DNA of 64,000 nucleotides, from positions 27,333 through 91,332 of the forward strand of contig DASXKN010000032.1 in assembly GCA_036496805.1 (NCBI GenBank). The letters run 5' to 3'. A program made the translations under genes and the position numbers. Source of the stretch: SZAS-103 sp036496805 (GTDB lineage: Bacteria > Pseudomonadota > Gammaproteobacteria > Xanthomonadales > Xanthomonadaceae). Under the pieces are notes generated by a model that had not been told where the DNA came from, made no database searches, and saw only the letters and a list, made by a program, of their open reading frames with translations. Positions 44,052 through 52,666 of this stretch are shown in pieces (position 1 is the first letter of the stretch; each line of letters begins with the position of its first letter).

Positions 44052-47000
44052 TTAATTGGAGCAATCGCTGGTGCCGCACGGTTTTGCTGGAACGAAATTT
44101 TTGACGTGTTGCGCAGAATCAGAGCCAACAGCAGGATTGCTGTGACCGGTTTGAGGATTTCCGGATGCTTTCTGCGCCATATCTACAACTGCTGCAGCAG
44201 CGGAATTGCTATTTGCCTCCATGAAATTGCCGCTGCTGGGTGTAGGCCAATACTGCATGTCGCCTGGATGATCCAATGTTCCTAACGCTTTATCGACGGC
44301 ATTGCCTGCAGCAATCACTGAATCGTCGGTCGCATTAATCTTCGTCATAGTTATTCCAGCCTTTGAGGCAGCCGCAGGATCGCTCAAGGCTTGAAAAGCC
44401 TTCGCATCCGTTAACGCCGTTTCAGTGTTAGTCCCAGTGAGCGAAACTAGCTTCGTTCCAGACGTTAATGTCTTGCCAGGCGGTCCACTTGGGCCATAGT
44501 GGAAATCGGCTTTAATATTGCCACCCGGCTTGTTGGCAACCACAACGAACGTGTGCTTCTCAAACTTATAGGCAGGCCGACTAACCAAGTAGCTGTCCCG
44601 ACCATCCGGGTCAGTGAACCCGTAAGGATTGTCGTCGGCATACCAGTAGCGGTTGAAGCTCCCTCCTTTGTCGTCGGCCTGCACCGGGTCGGTCGAGAGG
44701 AAGCGTCCAATCACCGGATCATAGTAGCGCTGCTGCGCATATGTCAGCCCCGTCGCCACATCCGTCACATGCCCCGTGAACCCCGGGCCCTGGCTGTACG
44801 TCCTGTCGCTCGGCTCGCCGTACGGTGTGTAGCGCTCCGCCCGCGTCAGCGCGCCGGCGGCGTTGGTCTCGTAGGTCGGGCTGTGCAGGGCGTCGGTGTG
44901 CTCGTAGGTCACCGTGTACGTCGTGTTGCCCAGCGTGGCGACGCGCTTGGAAACCAGACTGCCGTTGAGGTTGAGATAGTCGATCGTCTTGTTGCTGCGC
45001 TGGTCGTCCTCGGTGATCAGCCGGCCGCTCATGTCGTAGACCGGGTAGTCGGTCTTGCCGTCACTCGTGCGGGTGACCTTCACCCGGCGGCCGTAGCCGT
45101 CGTAGACGTAGCTCTCCTTGCCATCGACGCTGAGCATCCGGTTGATGCCATCGAACGTGTAGCTGTCCTGGCCGCTGCCTCTGCTCCGGAGGTTGCCGCG
45201 CTGGCCGTAGGTCAGCGCCATCGTGTGATAACCCGAGACCGTGCTGAGCCGCCAGGTCGCTGGATCGTAGGTATAGGTGCTCAGGTACGAGGGGACGTTG
45301 CCGACCTGGTTCGTGAGGATGTTGTCGAGTCCGTCGTAGCTGGTGGTGGCGCTGATCCACCACTGGTTCGGCGCCTGGGTCTGGGTCAGGCGGTCCAGGC
45401 CGTCGTAGGCCATCGCCCGGGTGTTGGCGCTGTTGGTGGTGCCATCGGTGATCGAAGCGACGTTCGCGTTCGCGTCGTACGCGTAGGTGTCGTCCAGGAT
45501 CGCCGAACCGCTTGGCGCCAGGTCCAGGCTGCGCAGCGGCAGCTCGCGCGCGTTCTGCGTGAGCGTGTGGACGATGCCGTTGCCATAGGTGAAGCCGCTC
45601 ATCCCGCCGTTGGGGAAGTACGTCACCCCGGTCGCGGAGGCGGCCGCCTTCGTCGGCTGGCCCAGGGCGTTGGGCGCGAAGCTCAGCGCGAAGCCACTCG
45701 GATAGGTCAGGCCGGTCTCGATGCCCAGCACGTTGTAGGCGTGGGTGACCGTCTCGATGCGACCGTCGATCGCCAGTTGCTCGGTCACCGGCATCCGGCG
45801 CATGTTGTAGGTGTACGACCAGACGTTCGCGCTGGTGCCGCTGCCGCTGGTCAGGGTCTGGAGCGCGCCGTCGGGGTAGTAGCTCCACGCGATCGGCGTG
45901 GAGCCGGGGACGGTTTCGGTGAGCAGGCGGTTGCGGTGATCGTAGGTACGCGTGACCGCGTCCACCGGCAGGGCAACATTGTCGCAGCTGCTGGTCGAGG
46001 TCAGCGTGCTGCCCGATTCCGTCCAATTCACGTTGTTGGCGGCGTCGTAGGCAATCAGGTTCGCTCCCGTCTCGGGTTCCACGCGCTTGCACAGGCGCTG
46101 GTTGCCGTCGTAGACGAAGCTGCGCGTCTCGCTGATCGGCAATCCGTTCGCGAAGCCGCTGCGGGTTATGGTCAGTGGTTTGCCGTAGACGTCGCGGGCG
46201 ATGTTCGTGCTCACGCTCTCGGGCGAGACGATCGACACCGGTTGGCTGGTGTCGGGCGTGTCGAAGGTCTGATAGGCCGTCGTAGTGGAATATCCGCGCG
46301 GGTTGGTGACCTGGGTGAGGAAATGCGGCAGGTAGGCATAGCTCGTCGTCAGCGGCGCCGAGCCCAGCTCGGAGTCCTGCGCGCTGCTGGTGATGCGGCC
46401 GAGGGCGTCGTAGCTCGTGTGGGTGCCGGTCAGGGCGTCGTTGTAGTTGGTGACGCTGGCGATCGGGTACGCCGCGAACGCGTTGCGGTTGGCCGCGTCG
46501 AAGGCCTGCTCGGTGTAGCGGATCGTGGCGGCGTTGCCGGTGTCCTCCTCGCGTTGCAGTACCGGACGCAGCATCGCGTCGTAGAACGTCGTCTTCTTCG
46601 AGGCGCCTGTGGTGACGGTGCGCTTCCAATGGCCGGCGAGCAGGCCATATTCGGCGCTGTTGACCTTCGCGAAGGTCGACTTGGTCGGCGTCCAGGCGAC
46701 GGCGTCCCCGCTCGGGTAGTCGACTTCCTTGACGCGGCCCATCGCGTCGTACTGATAGCCGGTCGCATAGCCGTTCTCGTCGGTCAGGGACGTGATCCAG
46801 CCGGCGTCATTCACGGCCGTCTGCTCGGTCTTGCCGTCGGCATAAGTGACGGTCTGAGGTACGCCGCGTGTCCAGCCCGACAGCGCCGTGGGCTGTCCCA
46901 GTCCGTCGCTGACCGTGGCCAGTGTTCCGGCCTGGTCGCTGCCGTCGGCCGGGTGATAGGTGAAGGACTTCTGCAACAGCCCGAACGAAGCGGTCGTGGC

Positions 47001-48974
47001 CGGCATCGCGGTCTGTGGATCGTAGGTGTTCTGGGTGATGACCTGGTTGCTGGAACCATCGGTCACCGAGGCAACCTGGCCCATCACCCATTTCGTGGTG
47101 TTGTCGGCGTAGAGGGTGTTCTCGGTCTTCGCGTAGCCGAGCGTGCTCGATCGCGTGACGCTGGTCGGGCGCGCCAGGACATCCCACGTATTGACCTGGT
47201 TGGTGAACGTGACGCCGTCCTGGACGATCGCGGTCTGGCTCTGCGGACGGGTCCAGTTCGCGGATGGGTTCTTGTAGCTGCTCGACAGGCTGGTGCCTGG
47301 GTAGGACGGGAACGGCAGGTTCGGCACGTCGGAATCGGCGACGAAGGTGTTCGTCGTCGTGCGCAGGACGGTATTGCCGTCCGGGGAGTCGACCTCGGTG
47401 GCGAGCAGTCGGCCTTCATTGATGGCGTACGCCACACCGAACGTGTAGCGGGTGACATCGGTGGGACTGGTGACTATGACCTGTTGGGTCAGCTTGCAAT
47501 TCGAGCAGGTTCCTTGCGGTACGTAGGTCTGGCTGGCCCATGGCGTGTCGTAGCCGGAGACGGTCGCGTCCATGTACTGCGCGCCGCCAAGGTAGCCCCC
47601 GTACTGGTACTTCCAGCTCAAGGGCAAGGCCACGCCGGGGCCAGTGACCTGCTTGGAATCGAGCGTGTAGCTGTCGAAGAAGTCGAAGATGATCGGGTAC
47701 TGGTGGTCGGGGTTGCCGTCCTCGCAGTTTTTGGGGATGAAGGTGTGACTGTGGCGCTCGACATTGAACTGGTACGTGGCCGTCGCGCCGAACGGCGAGG
47801 TCGCCGAATAAGTGAACGTGCCGACCGGAATTTCCAGCGGGTCGAGCTGGCAGTGGTTCGCCGGCGGCGTCCAGTCGTGGGGCTCGGACGGCGGCAGCGG
47901 CTTGCTGGAGAGCGAACCGGTCGCCGTGTAGGTCCAGGCGGACTGGTCGGGACGGACCATGGTATTGAGCGATAGGCCGCCCGGATAGACCGCGCTGGTC
48001 GTGGTCGAGACGTACCCATAGGTCCACTTGCCGAGGTTGCTGGTCGCGCTGGTGATGGATCCGTTGGCGTTGTATTGGGGCGTGATCGTGCGGCCGTCGC
48101 TGGAGGTGATGCTGGCCAGGACGGTGTTGCCGGATGCATCGGTCGTCCAGTTGTAGTCGACCCAGTTGCCGAAACGGTCCTGCTGGCGCGAGGCGAGCAG
48201 GAACACCTTGCTGCGGGAGGCGTAGATCCGGTTGCCGTTCTGGGTGCCACCGCCGAACCAGTCGGGCACATTGGTGATGTCGACCAGGACAGAGGGGTAA
48301 TTGCGAGTGACGAACCAGGTGAAATCGGTCCGGATGCCATCGGGCGAAACGGCTTCGAAACCCTCGCCGCTGCCGTTCTGGACCGACGACAGGCAAGTCA
48401 GCCGGGTGAAGTCCTTGGTGATCCAGGGATAGCTCTTGCCATCGCTGACGCTGGGAAGCTGGGGTTGGGAGCTGACCAGCAGGTCCTCGTAGGCCTTCCC
48501 GGGCATGTGCATCTGGTATCCGTCCCAGATGATGTCTGGGGACACCCAGCCGGAGCTGCCGGGTGCGCCGGTGTACGGTTCTGCCGGGTTGCTGCAGCGG
48601 TCGGTCAGGTTCTGGGTATTGACCAGCCAGCCGTACTGCTGCGAGAACACGCCCTCGATGTAGGGGATGTCCAGGTCCCATTCCCCGAAGCCACCTAGAT
48701 GGCCGCCAGCCTGGCGGCGGTCGGAAACCTCGAAGCGGCGGCGCAGCTGCACCGGCAGCGCATTGTTGCCGGGAATGTCGATATCGACGACGTCGAACTC
48801 GGTGGAGCCGTTGTAGAGGCTGACCTGGTCGCCGAACTCGCTGGAGGTCAGCGGTGTGACCTCCTGCGCCGCGCGCAGATGGGTCGCGTACTCTTCGTAG
48901 GGAGCCACGCCAGCCGCGTGCGCCAGCAGCGGGCACGCGAGCAGCACGAGAGAAGCGACGAGACGCTTGAACAT
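44052..48974 (-). CDS. YD/RHS-repeat protein with variable C-terminal domain
   Basis: 1640 aa. A Sec signal peptide (FKRLVASLVLLACPLLAHA), an N-terminal beta-rich region (about 25-480), then many YD repeats such as GRVKEVDYPSG, YDGLDRLTQ and YDGYGRRVKV, and the conserved core end RYYDPVIGRFLSTDPVQ followed by DPDG at about 1455-1458. The last 182 residues are different, A/T-richer, and contain KHTFVVV and MEANSNSAAAAVV, which might belong to a papain-like or amidase fold. Such tips are usually toxins. No VgrG, type VI or Tc genes are nearby, so secretion and assembly are open. gggga lies 8 nt before the ATG at 48974. Confidence 0.88.
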   Translation of the reverse strand: MFKRLVASLVLLACPLLAHAAGVAPYEEYATHLRAAQEVTPLTSSEFGDQVSLYNGSTEFDVVDIDIPGNNALPVQLRRRFEVSDRRQAGGHLGGFGEWDLDIPYIEGVFSQQYGWLVNTQNLTDRCSNPAEPYTGAPGSSGWVSPDIIWDGYQMHMPGKAYEDLLVSSQPQLPSVSDGKSYPWITKDFTRLTCLSSVQNGSGEGFEAVSPDGIRTDFTWFVTRNYPSVLVDITNVPDWFGGGTQNGNRIYASRSKVFLLASRQQDRFGNWVDYNWTTDASGNTVLASITSSDGRTITPQYNANGSITSATSNLGKWTYGYVSTTTSAVYPGGLSLNTMVRPDQSAWTYTATGSLSSKPLPPSEPHDWTPPANHCQLDPLEIPVGTFTYSATSPFGATATYQFNVERHSHTFIPKNCEDGNPDHQYPIIFDFFDSYTLDSKQVTGPGVALPLSWKYQYGGYLGGAQYMDATVSGYDTPWASQTYVPQGTCSNCKLTQQVIVTSPTDVTRYTFGVAYAINEGRLLATEVDSPDGNTVLRTTTNTFVADSDVPNLPFPSYPGTSLSSSYKNPSANWTRPQSQTAIVQDGVTFTNQVNTWDVLARPTSVTRSSTLGYAKTENTLYADNTTKWVMGQVASVTDGSSNQVITQNTYDPQTAMPATTASFGLLQKSFTYHPADGSDQAGTLATVSDGLGQPTALSGWTRGVPQTVTYADGKTEQTAVNDAGWITSLTDENGYATGYQYDAMGRVKEVDYPSGDAVAWTPTKSTFAKVNSAEYGLLAGHWKRTVTTGASKKTTFYDAMLRPVLQREEDTGNAATIRYTEQAFDAANRNAFAAYPIASVTNYNDALTGTHTSYDALGRITSSAQDSELGSAPLTTSYAYLPHFLTQVTNPRGYSTTTAYQTFDTPDTSQPVSIVSPESVSTNIARDVYGKPLTITRSGFANGLPISETRSFVYDGNQRLCKRVEPETGANLIAYDAANNVNWTESGSTLTSTSSCDNVALPVDAVTRTYDHRNRLLTETVPGSTPIAWSYYPDGALQTLTSGSGTSANVWSYTYNMRRMPVTEQLAIDGRIETVTHAYNVLGIETGLTYPSGFALSFAPNALGQPTKAAASATGVTYFPNGGMSGFTYGNGIVHTLTQNARELPLRSLDLAPSGSAILDDTYAYDANANVASITDGTTNSANTRAMAYDGLDRLTQTQAPNQWWISATTSYDGLDNILTNQVGNVPSYLSTYTYDPATWRLSTVSGYHTMALTYGQRGNLRSRGSGQDSYTFDGINRMLSVDGKESYVYDGYGRRVKVTRTSDGKTDYPVYDMSGRLITEDDQRSNKTIDYLNLNGSLVSKRVATLGNTTYTVTYEHTDALHSPTYETNAAGALTRAERYTPYGEPSDRTYSQGPGFTGHVTDVATGLTYAQQRYYDPVIGRFLSTDPVQADDKGGSFNRYWYADDNPYGFTDPDGRDSYLVSRPAYKFEKHTFVVVANKPGGNIKADFHYGPSGPPGKTLTSGTKLVSLTGTNTETALTDAKAFQALSDPAAASKAGITMTKINATDDSVIAAGNAVDKALGTLDHPGDMQYWPTPSSGNFMEANSNSAAAAVVDMAQKASGNPQTGHSNPAVGSDSAQHVKNFVPAKPCGTSDCSN

Positions 48975-49078
48975 GATGCATTTCCCCATTGGGCTCGCGC
49001 GCACGAGGCGCGGCCGGATTCGTTGCCGGTTTCCACGCAATCACCGACCCCTGTCGGTGGCGCAGATGTCTGAGTCGC

Positions 49079-49109
49079 AAAAAACCCCGGACAGGCCGGG
49101 GTTCTTTTT
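49079..49109. terminator. Bidirectional Rho-independent terminator after rplQ
   Basis: AACCCCGG (49083-49090), loop acagg, CCGGGGTT (49096-49103). T runs flank both sides: cttttt at 49104-49109 for plus-strand reading and six A's at 49079-49084 for minus-strand reading. It ends the ribosomal operon 20-50 nt past rplQ and insulates the RHS gene. Confidence 0.9.
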
Positions 49110-49129
49110 GAAGCAATGCCGGTCGCGCC

Positions 49130-49513
49130 TTACTCGGCGGCGACGGCATCCCTGCGCGGACGATCGACCAGTTCGACGTACGCCATCGGCGCGTTGTCGC
49201 CGGCGCGGAAGCCGCACTTGAGGATGCGCAGGTAGCCGCCCGGGCGGGCGCTGTAGCGCGGGCCGAGTTCGACGAACAGCTTGCCCACGGCCTGCTTGTC
49301 GCGCAGGCGCGAGAACGCGAGGCGGCGGTTGGCGACGCCATCGATCTTGCCGAGGGTGATCAGCGGCTCGGCGACGCGGCGCAGTTCCTTCGCCTTCGGG
49401 AGCGTGGTGCGGATCAGCTCGTGCTTGATCAGCGAGGCCGCCATGTTGCTGAACATCGCCGAGCGATGCGAGCTGGTGCGGTTGAATTTGCGTCCGGCTT
49501 TCTGGTGGCGCAT
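49130..49513 (-). CDS. rplQ: Ribosomal protein L17
   Basis: Large-subunit protein; 127 aa, equal to the Escherichia coli length. Begins MRHQKAGRKFNRTSSHR and shows FSNMAASLIKHELIRTTLPKAKELRRVAEPLI split across the middle of the fold. Last gene of the alpha operon here; 239 nt separate it from rpoA, longer than usual, with several hairpins. A strong terminator follows. Confidence 0.97.
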   Translation of the reverse strand: MRHQKAGRKFNRTSSHRSAMFSNMAASLIKHELIRTTLPKAKELRRVAEPLITLGKIDGVANRRLAFSRLRDKQAVGKLFVELGPRYSARPGGYLRILKCGFRAGDNAPMAYVELVDRPRRDAVAAE

Positions 49514-49752
49514 GGCACTGGTCCTTGGTGATTCTGGCTATCTTTCTGAGGCCGGCTGCTGCTCTGGTGTCTTCAGGCGCGCTCGGGTTTTAGACGTTCG
49601 TACTACTTGAAGGCAAGTCTTGCAATATGGCTTCTTCGAGCGGTTCGGCGGCTTGGGAGGATCCGCCCCGGCCCGGCCTTTCGGCCCGGCCTTTCGGCCG
49701 GGCGTTCAGCCGAGCAGCTGATGCCGATAGGGCATCAGCTAAGCGCTCGGCT
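49514..49752. repeat. Hairpin-rich spacer between rpoA and rplQ
   Basis: A CCCGGCC-tttc-GGCCGGG stem at 49685-49702 is flanked by further partial copies. A compound hairpin lies at 49709-49751: inner AGCTGATGCC (49716-49725) with GGCATCAGCT (49731-49740), outer GCCGAGC with GCTCGGC. It starts one base beyond the rpoA stop on the minus strand. No gene is seen. Confidence 0.7.
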
Positions 49753-50748
49753 TCACCCCATCATCCCTTGCTGCAGTCCTGCCGGCGGCCAGTTCTCGAG
49801 CTTCATGCCGAGCGAAAGGCCGCGCTGGGCGAGGACTTCCTTGATCTCGGTGAGCGACTTCTTGCCCAGATTCGGGGTCTTGAGCAGCTCGACCTCGGTC
49901 TTCTGGATCAGGTCGCCGATGTAGTAGATGTTCTCGGCCTTGAGGCAGTTGGCCGAGCGCACCGTCAGCTCGAGGTCGTCGATCGGGCGCAGCAGCACCG
50001 GATCCACGCCGGCGGTTGCGGCCTTCGGCGCGCCGGTCTCGCGGCGGGTGAAGTCGCCGAACACCGACAGCTGGTCGGTGAGGATGTCGGCGGCCGTGCG
50101 CATCGCTTCCTCGGCGTCGATCGTGCCGTTGGTCTCGATGTCGATCACGAGCTTGTCGAGGTCGGTGCGCTGCTCGACGCGCGCGGCTTCCACCGCGTAG
50201 GCGACGCGGGTGACCGGGCAGAACGAGGCGTCCAGCATCAGCCGGCCGATCGTGCGCGTTTCCTCGTCGGGCCTGCGGCGGGCGGTGGCCGGCTGGTAGC
50301 CGAAGCCGCGCTCGACCTTCAGGCGCATGTTGATCGAGGTGTCCTTGGTCAGGTGGCAGATCACGTGCTCGGGATTGAGGATCTCGACGTTGTGGTCGGT
50401 CTTGATGTCGCCGGCGGTGACCACGCCCCTGCCCTGGCGGGCGAGCGTGAGCATGCTGTGGTCGACGTTGTGCATGCGGATCGCCACGTCCTTGAGGTTC
50501 AGCAGGATCTCGATCACGTCTTCCTGCAGGCCCTCGACCGTGGTGTACTCGTGGAGCACGCCGTCGATCTCGACCTCGGTGATGGCATAGCCGGGGATCG
50601 ACGACAGCAGCACGCGGCGCAGCGCGTTGCCGAGGGTATGGCCGTAGCCGCGCTCGAGCGGCTCGATCACGACCTTGGCGCGGTGCGTGGTGATGCGTTC
50701 GATGTTCGGGCCGCGCGGACGCAGCACCTGATGGGCGGAAACCGACAT
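49753..50748 (-). CDS. rpoA: RNA polymerase alpha subunit
   Basis: 331 aa. The N-terminal dimerisation domain has EPLERGYGHTLGNALRRVLLSSIPG in separated conserved blocks, and the C-terminal helix-hairpin-helix domain has RSANCLKAENIYYIGDL with the Arg used for UP-element contact. The terminal acidic-lacking tail (NWPPAGLQQGMMG) fits gammaproteobacteria. The start at 50748 aligns with MSVSAHQVLRP. Follows rpsD by 68 nt. Confidence 0.97.
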   Translation of the reverse strand: MSVSAHQVLRPRGPNIERITTHRAKVVIEPLERGYGHTLGNALRRVLLSSIPGYAITEVEIDGVLHEYTTVEGLQEDVIEILLNLKDVAIRMHNVDHSMLTLARQGRGVVTAGDIKTDHNVEILNPEHVICHLTKDTSINMRLKVERGFGYQPATARRRPDEETRTIGRLMLDASFCPVTRVAYAVEAARVEQRTDLDKLVIDIETNGTIDAEEAMRTAADILTDQLSVFGDFTRRETGAPKAATAGVDPVLLRPIDDLELTVRSANCLKAENIYYIGDLIQKTEVELLKTPNLGKKSLTEIKEVLAQRGLSLGMKLENWPPAGLQQGMMG

Positions 50749-50816
50749 GTTTGAGAGCACTCCTGGATGTGTGTGTTGCCTCGGCGCAACCCTCGGGGGT
50801 TGCGCCGGCACTACGA

Positions 50817-51449
50817 TTACTTCGAATACAGCTCGACGATCAGCGCTTCGTTGATGTCCGAAGGCAGGTCGGAGCGTTCGGGGACGGACTTGAACACGCC
50901 GCTGAACTTCTTGGCGTCCACTTCCATCCAGCCCGGAACGAGGTCCATCTGCTGCGAGACGGTCAGCGCTTCCTGCACCGCGAGGTGCTTCTGCGCGCGC
51001 TCGGTCAGCGTGATCACGTCGCCGGCCTTGACCTGGTAGGAAGGCAGGTTGACCGACTTGCCGTTCACCAGCACCGCGCAGTGCGAGACCATCTGGCGCG
51101 CCTGCGGGCGGGTGACCGCGAAACCCATGCGGTAGACGACGTTGTCCAGGCGCATTTCGAGCAGCTGGAGCAGGGTGTCGCCGGTGTTGCCCTTGCGGCG
51201 CGAAGCCTTCGCGTAATAGGTGCGGAACTGACGCTCGAGCATGCCGTAGATGCGCTTGAGCTTCTGCTTCTCGCGCAACTGGGTGGCGTAGTCCGAGAGC
51301 TTGCCCTTGCGCGCGCCGGCGGCGCCGTGCTGGCCGGGCTTGTTCTCGAGCTTGCACTTGGAATCGATCGCGCGCGCCGGGCTCTTCAGGCCGAGGTCGG
51401 CGCCTTCGCGACGGGCGAGTTTGCAGCTGGGTCCGATGTAACGTGCCAT
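50817..51449 (-). CDS. rpsD: Ribosomal protein S4
   Basis: Small-subunit primary binder of 16S rRNA, also a translational regulator in gammaproteobacteria. 210 aa against 206. MARYIGPSCKLARREG at the start, the S4 RNA-binding region RLDNVVYRMGFA and NGKSVNLPSY. The zinc cysteines of some S4 are absent, as is usual here. About 84 nt separate it from rpsK, with an inverted repeat at 51501-51526. Confidence 0.97.
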   Translation of the reverse strand: MARYIGPSCKLARREGADLGLKSPARAIDSKCKLENKPGQHGAAGARKGKLSDYATQLREKQKLKRIYGMLERQFRTYYAKASRRKGNTGDTLLQLLEMRLDNVVYRMGFAVTRPQARQMVSHCAVLVNGKSVNLPSYQVKAGDVITLTERAQKHLAVQEALTVSQQMDLVPGWMEVDAKKFSGVFKSVPERSDLPSDINEALIVELYSK

Positions 51450-51500
51450 TGGATGTCTCTGCCTAAATTTGAAAGTCGGCCATGGACGGCCTGTCTTGGA

Positions 51501-51526
51501 TTTTCGCGATCAGGACGATCGCAAAA
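51501..51526. repeat. Hairpin between rpsK and rpsD
   Basis: GCGATC (51506-51511), loop aggac, GATCGC (51517-51522), with flanking T and A runs extending it. On the minus strand the loop reads gtcct, as in the hairpin at 27147-27182. Confidence 0.6.
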
Positions 51527-51533
51527 ACCAACC

Positions 51534-51932
51534 TCAGACGCGGCGCTTCTTGGGCGGGCGGCAGCCGTTGTGCGGGATCGGCGTCACGTCGATGATGTTC
51601 ATCACCTTGTAGCCGACGTTGTTGAGCGAACGCACGGCCGACTCGCGACCCGGGCCGGGGCCCTTGATGCGCACTTCCAGCGTCTTCACGCCGTAGTCGA
51701 GCGCGGCCTTGCCGGCCTTCTCGGCGGCGACCTGGGCAGCGAACGGGGTGGACTTGCGCGAGCCGCGGAAGCCCGCGCCGCCCGAAGTCGCCCACGACAG
51801 CGCGTTGCCCTGGCGGTCGGTGATCGTGATGATGGTGTTGTTGAACGAAGCCTGGACGTGGGCGATGCCGTCGGTGACGACGCGCTTGATCTTCTTCTTC
51901 GTCTTAGCTGCGGCAGCTGCTGGCTTGGCCAT
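51534..51932 (-). CDS. rpsK: Ribosomal protein S11
   Basis: 132 aa, against 129 in Escherichia coli. Conserved HVQASFNNTIITITD, ATSGGAGFRGSRKSTPFAAQ and the end NGCRPPKKRRV. An Ala/Lys-rich N-terminal extension precedes KKKIKRVV. The start at 51932 is the first Met compatible with family length. Two hairpins lie between it and rpsM. Confidence 0.97.
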   Translation of the reverse strand: MAKPAAAAAKTKKKIKRVVTDGIAHVQASFNNTIITITDRQGNALSWATSGGAGFRGSRKSTPFAAQVAAEKAGKAALDYGVKTLEVRIKGPGPGRESAVRSLNNVGYKVMNIIDVTPIPHNGCRPPKKRRV

Positions 51933-51955
51933 TGGATGGATCTCGTTGTCTGTTC

Positions 51956-51991
51956 GCGCATCCTGCGCAAGAACCCGCACATCCTGTGCGG
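51956..51991. repeat. Two hairpins between rpsM and rpsK
   Basis: GCGCA-tcc-TGCGC (51956-51968) and CCGCACA-tcc-TGTGCGG (51975-51991). The second resembles the unit at 57172-57189 and the one at 27989-28004, read on the opposite strand. Confidence 0.68.
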
Positions 51992-52010
51992 ACTTCTCTT
52001 GAGAGCGGAA

Positions 52011-52367
52011 TTACTTCTTGATGGCCTTGCGCGGACCCTTGCGGGTGCGGGCATTGGTGCGCGTGCGCTGGCCGCGGACCGGCAGGCCGCGGCGATGGCG
52101 CAGGCCGCGGTAGCAGCTCAGGTCCATCAGGCGCTTGATCGACATGCCGACTTCGCGGCGGAGGTCACCCTCGACCGTGTACTTGGCCACGCAAGCGCGC
52201 AGGCGCTCGACTTCGGCCTCGGCGAGGTCGCGGATGCGGGTGGACGACTTGACGCCGGCTTCCTCGCAGACTTTCTTCGACCGCGTGCGGCCGATTCCGT
52301 AGATGCTTTGCAGCCCCACCCAGACGTGTTTCTGGACGGGAAGATTGACACCGGCAATGCGCGCCAT
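52011..52367 (-). CDS. rpsM: Ribosomal protein S13
   Basis: 118 aa, as in Escherichia coli. MARIAGVNLPVQKHVWVGL start, helix-hairpin-helix region GIGRTRSKKVCEEAG, and a basic tail RGQRTRTNARTRKGPRKAIKK. First gene of the alpha-type group. It follows secY across a 299-nt spacer with no rpmJ. Confidence 0.97.
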   Translation of the reverse strand: MARIAGVNLPVQKHVWVGLQSIYGIGRTRSKKVCEEAGVKSSTRIRDLAEAEVERLRACVAKYTVEGDLRREVGMSIKRLMDLSCYRGLRHRRGLPVRGQRTRTNARTRKGPRKAIKK

Positions 52368-52440
52368 CAGGCGATCTCCGACTGTGATTTCGACGCCCTT
52401 GACAAAAGCCGGGCGCGGTGAACTGGAAATTGTAACAGGG

Positions 52441-52655
52441 CTTCAGGTTTTAGTGAAGTCCCCGGACCTTCCGATCCGGAAACCCGGCATGGGGAGCGTG
52501 CCCATGCTCTGGCGACAGGCCGGTCGTGATGCGGAACGGCGATGTCCTGCCCCTCCCCATCGGCCCGCGCTCCTCAAGCGCAGGCGCCGCGTCCGGCCAA
52601 TCCACGCGTGAAGCGTCGCGCGGATCGCCCATCGATTTCCTCCCGTCCGGGGAGG
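52441..52655. repeat. Hairpins in the secY-rpsM spacer
   Basis: The 299-nt spacer 52368-52666 has no gene. Stems include CTTCA/TGAAG (52441-52458), CCGGA/TCCGG (52462-52479), GCATGGG/CCCATGC (52487-52507), and CCTCCC-gtccg-GGGAGG (52639-52655). Where many bacteria encode L36 (rpmJ) here, no Cys-rich basic peptide is found in either strand. Confidence 0.6.
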
Positions 52656-52666
52656 GCGGTGCAACA

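Noticed and set aside
44499..47975. Long plus-strand open frame inside the RHS gene
   Set aside because: Antisense to YD repeats; its repetitive Val/Gly/Arg composition mirrors the repeats and no domain is recognisable.
52368..52666. rpmJ (L36) gene
   Set aside because: No frame gives the conserved Cys pattern or basic 37-38-aa peptide.
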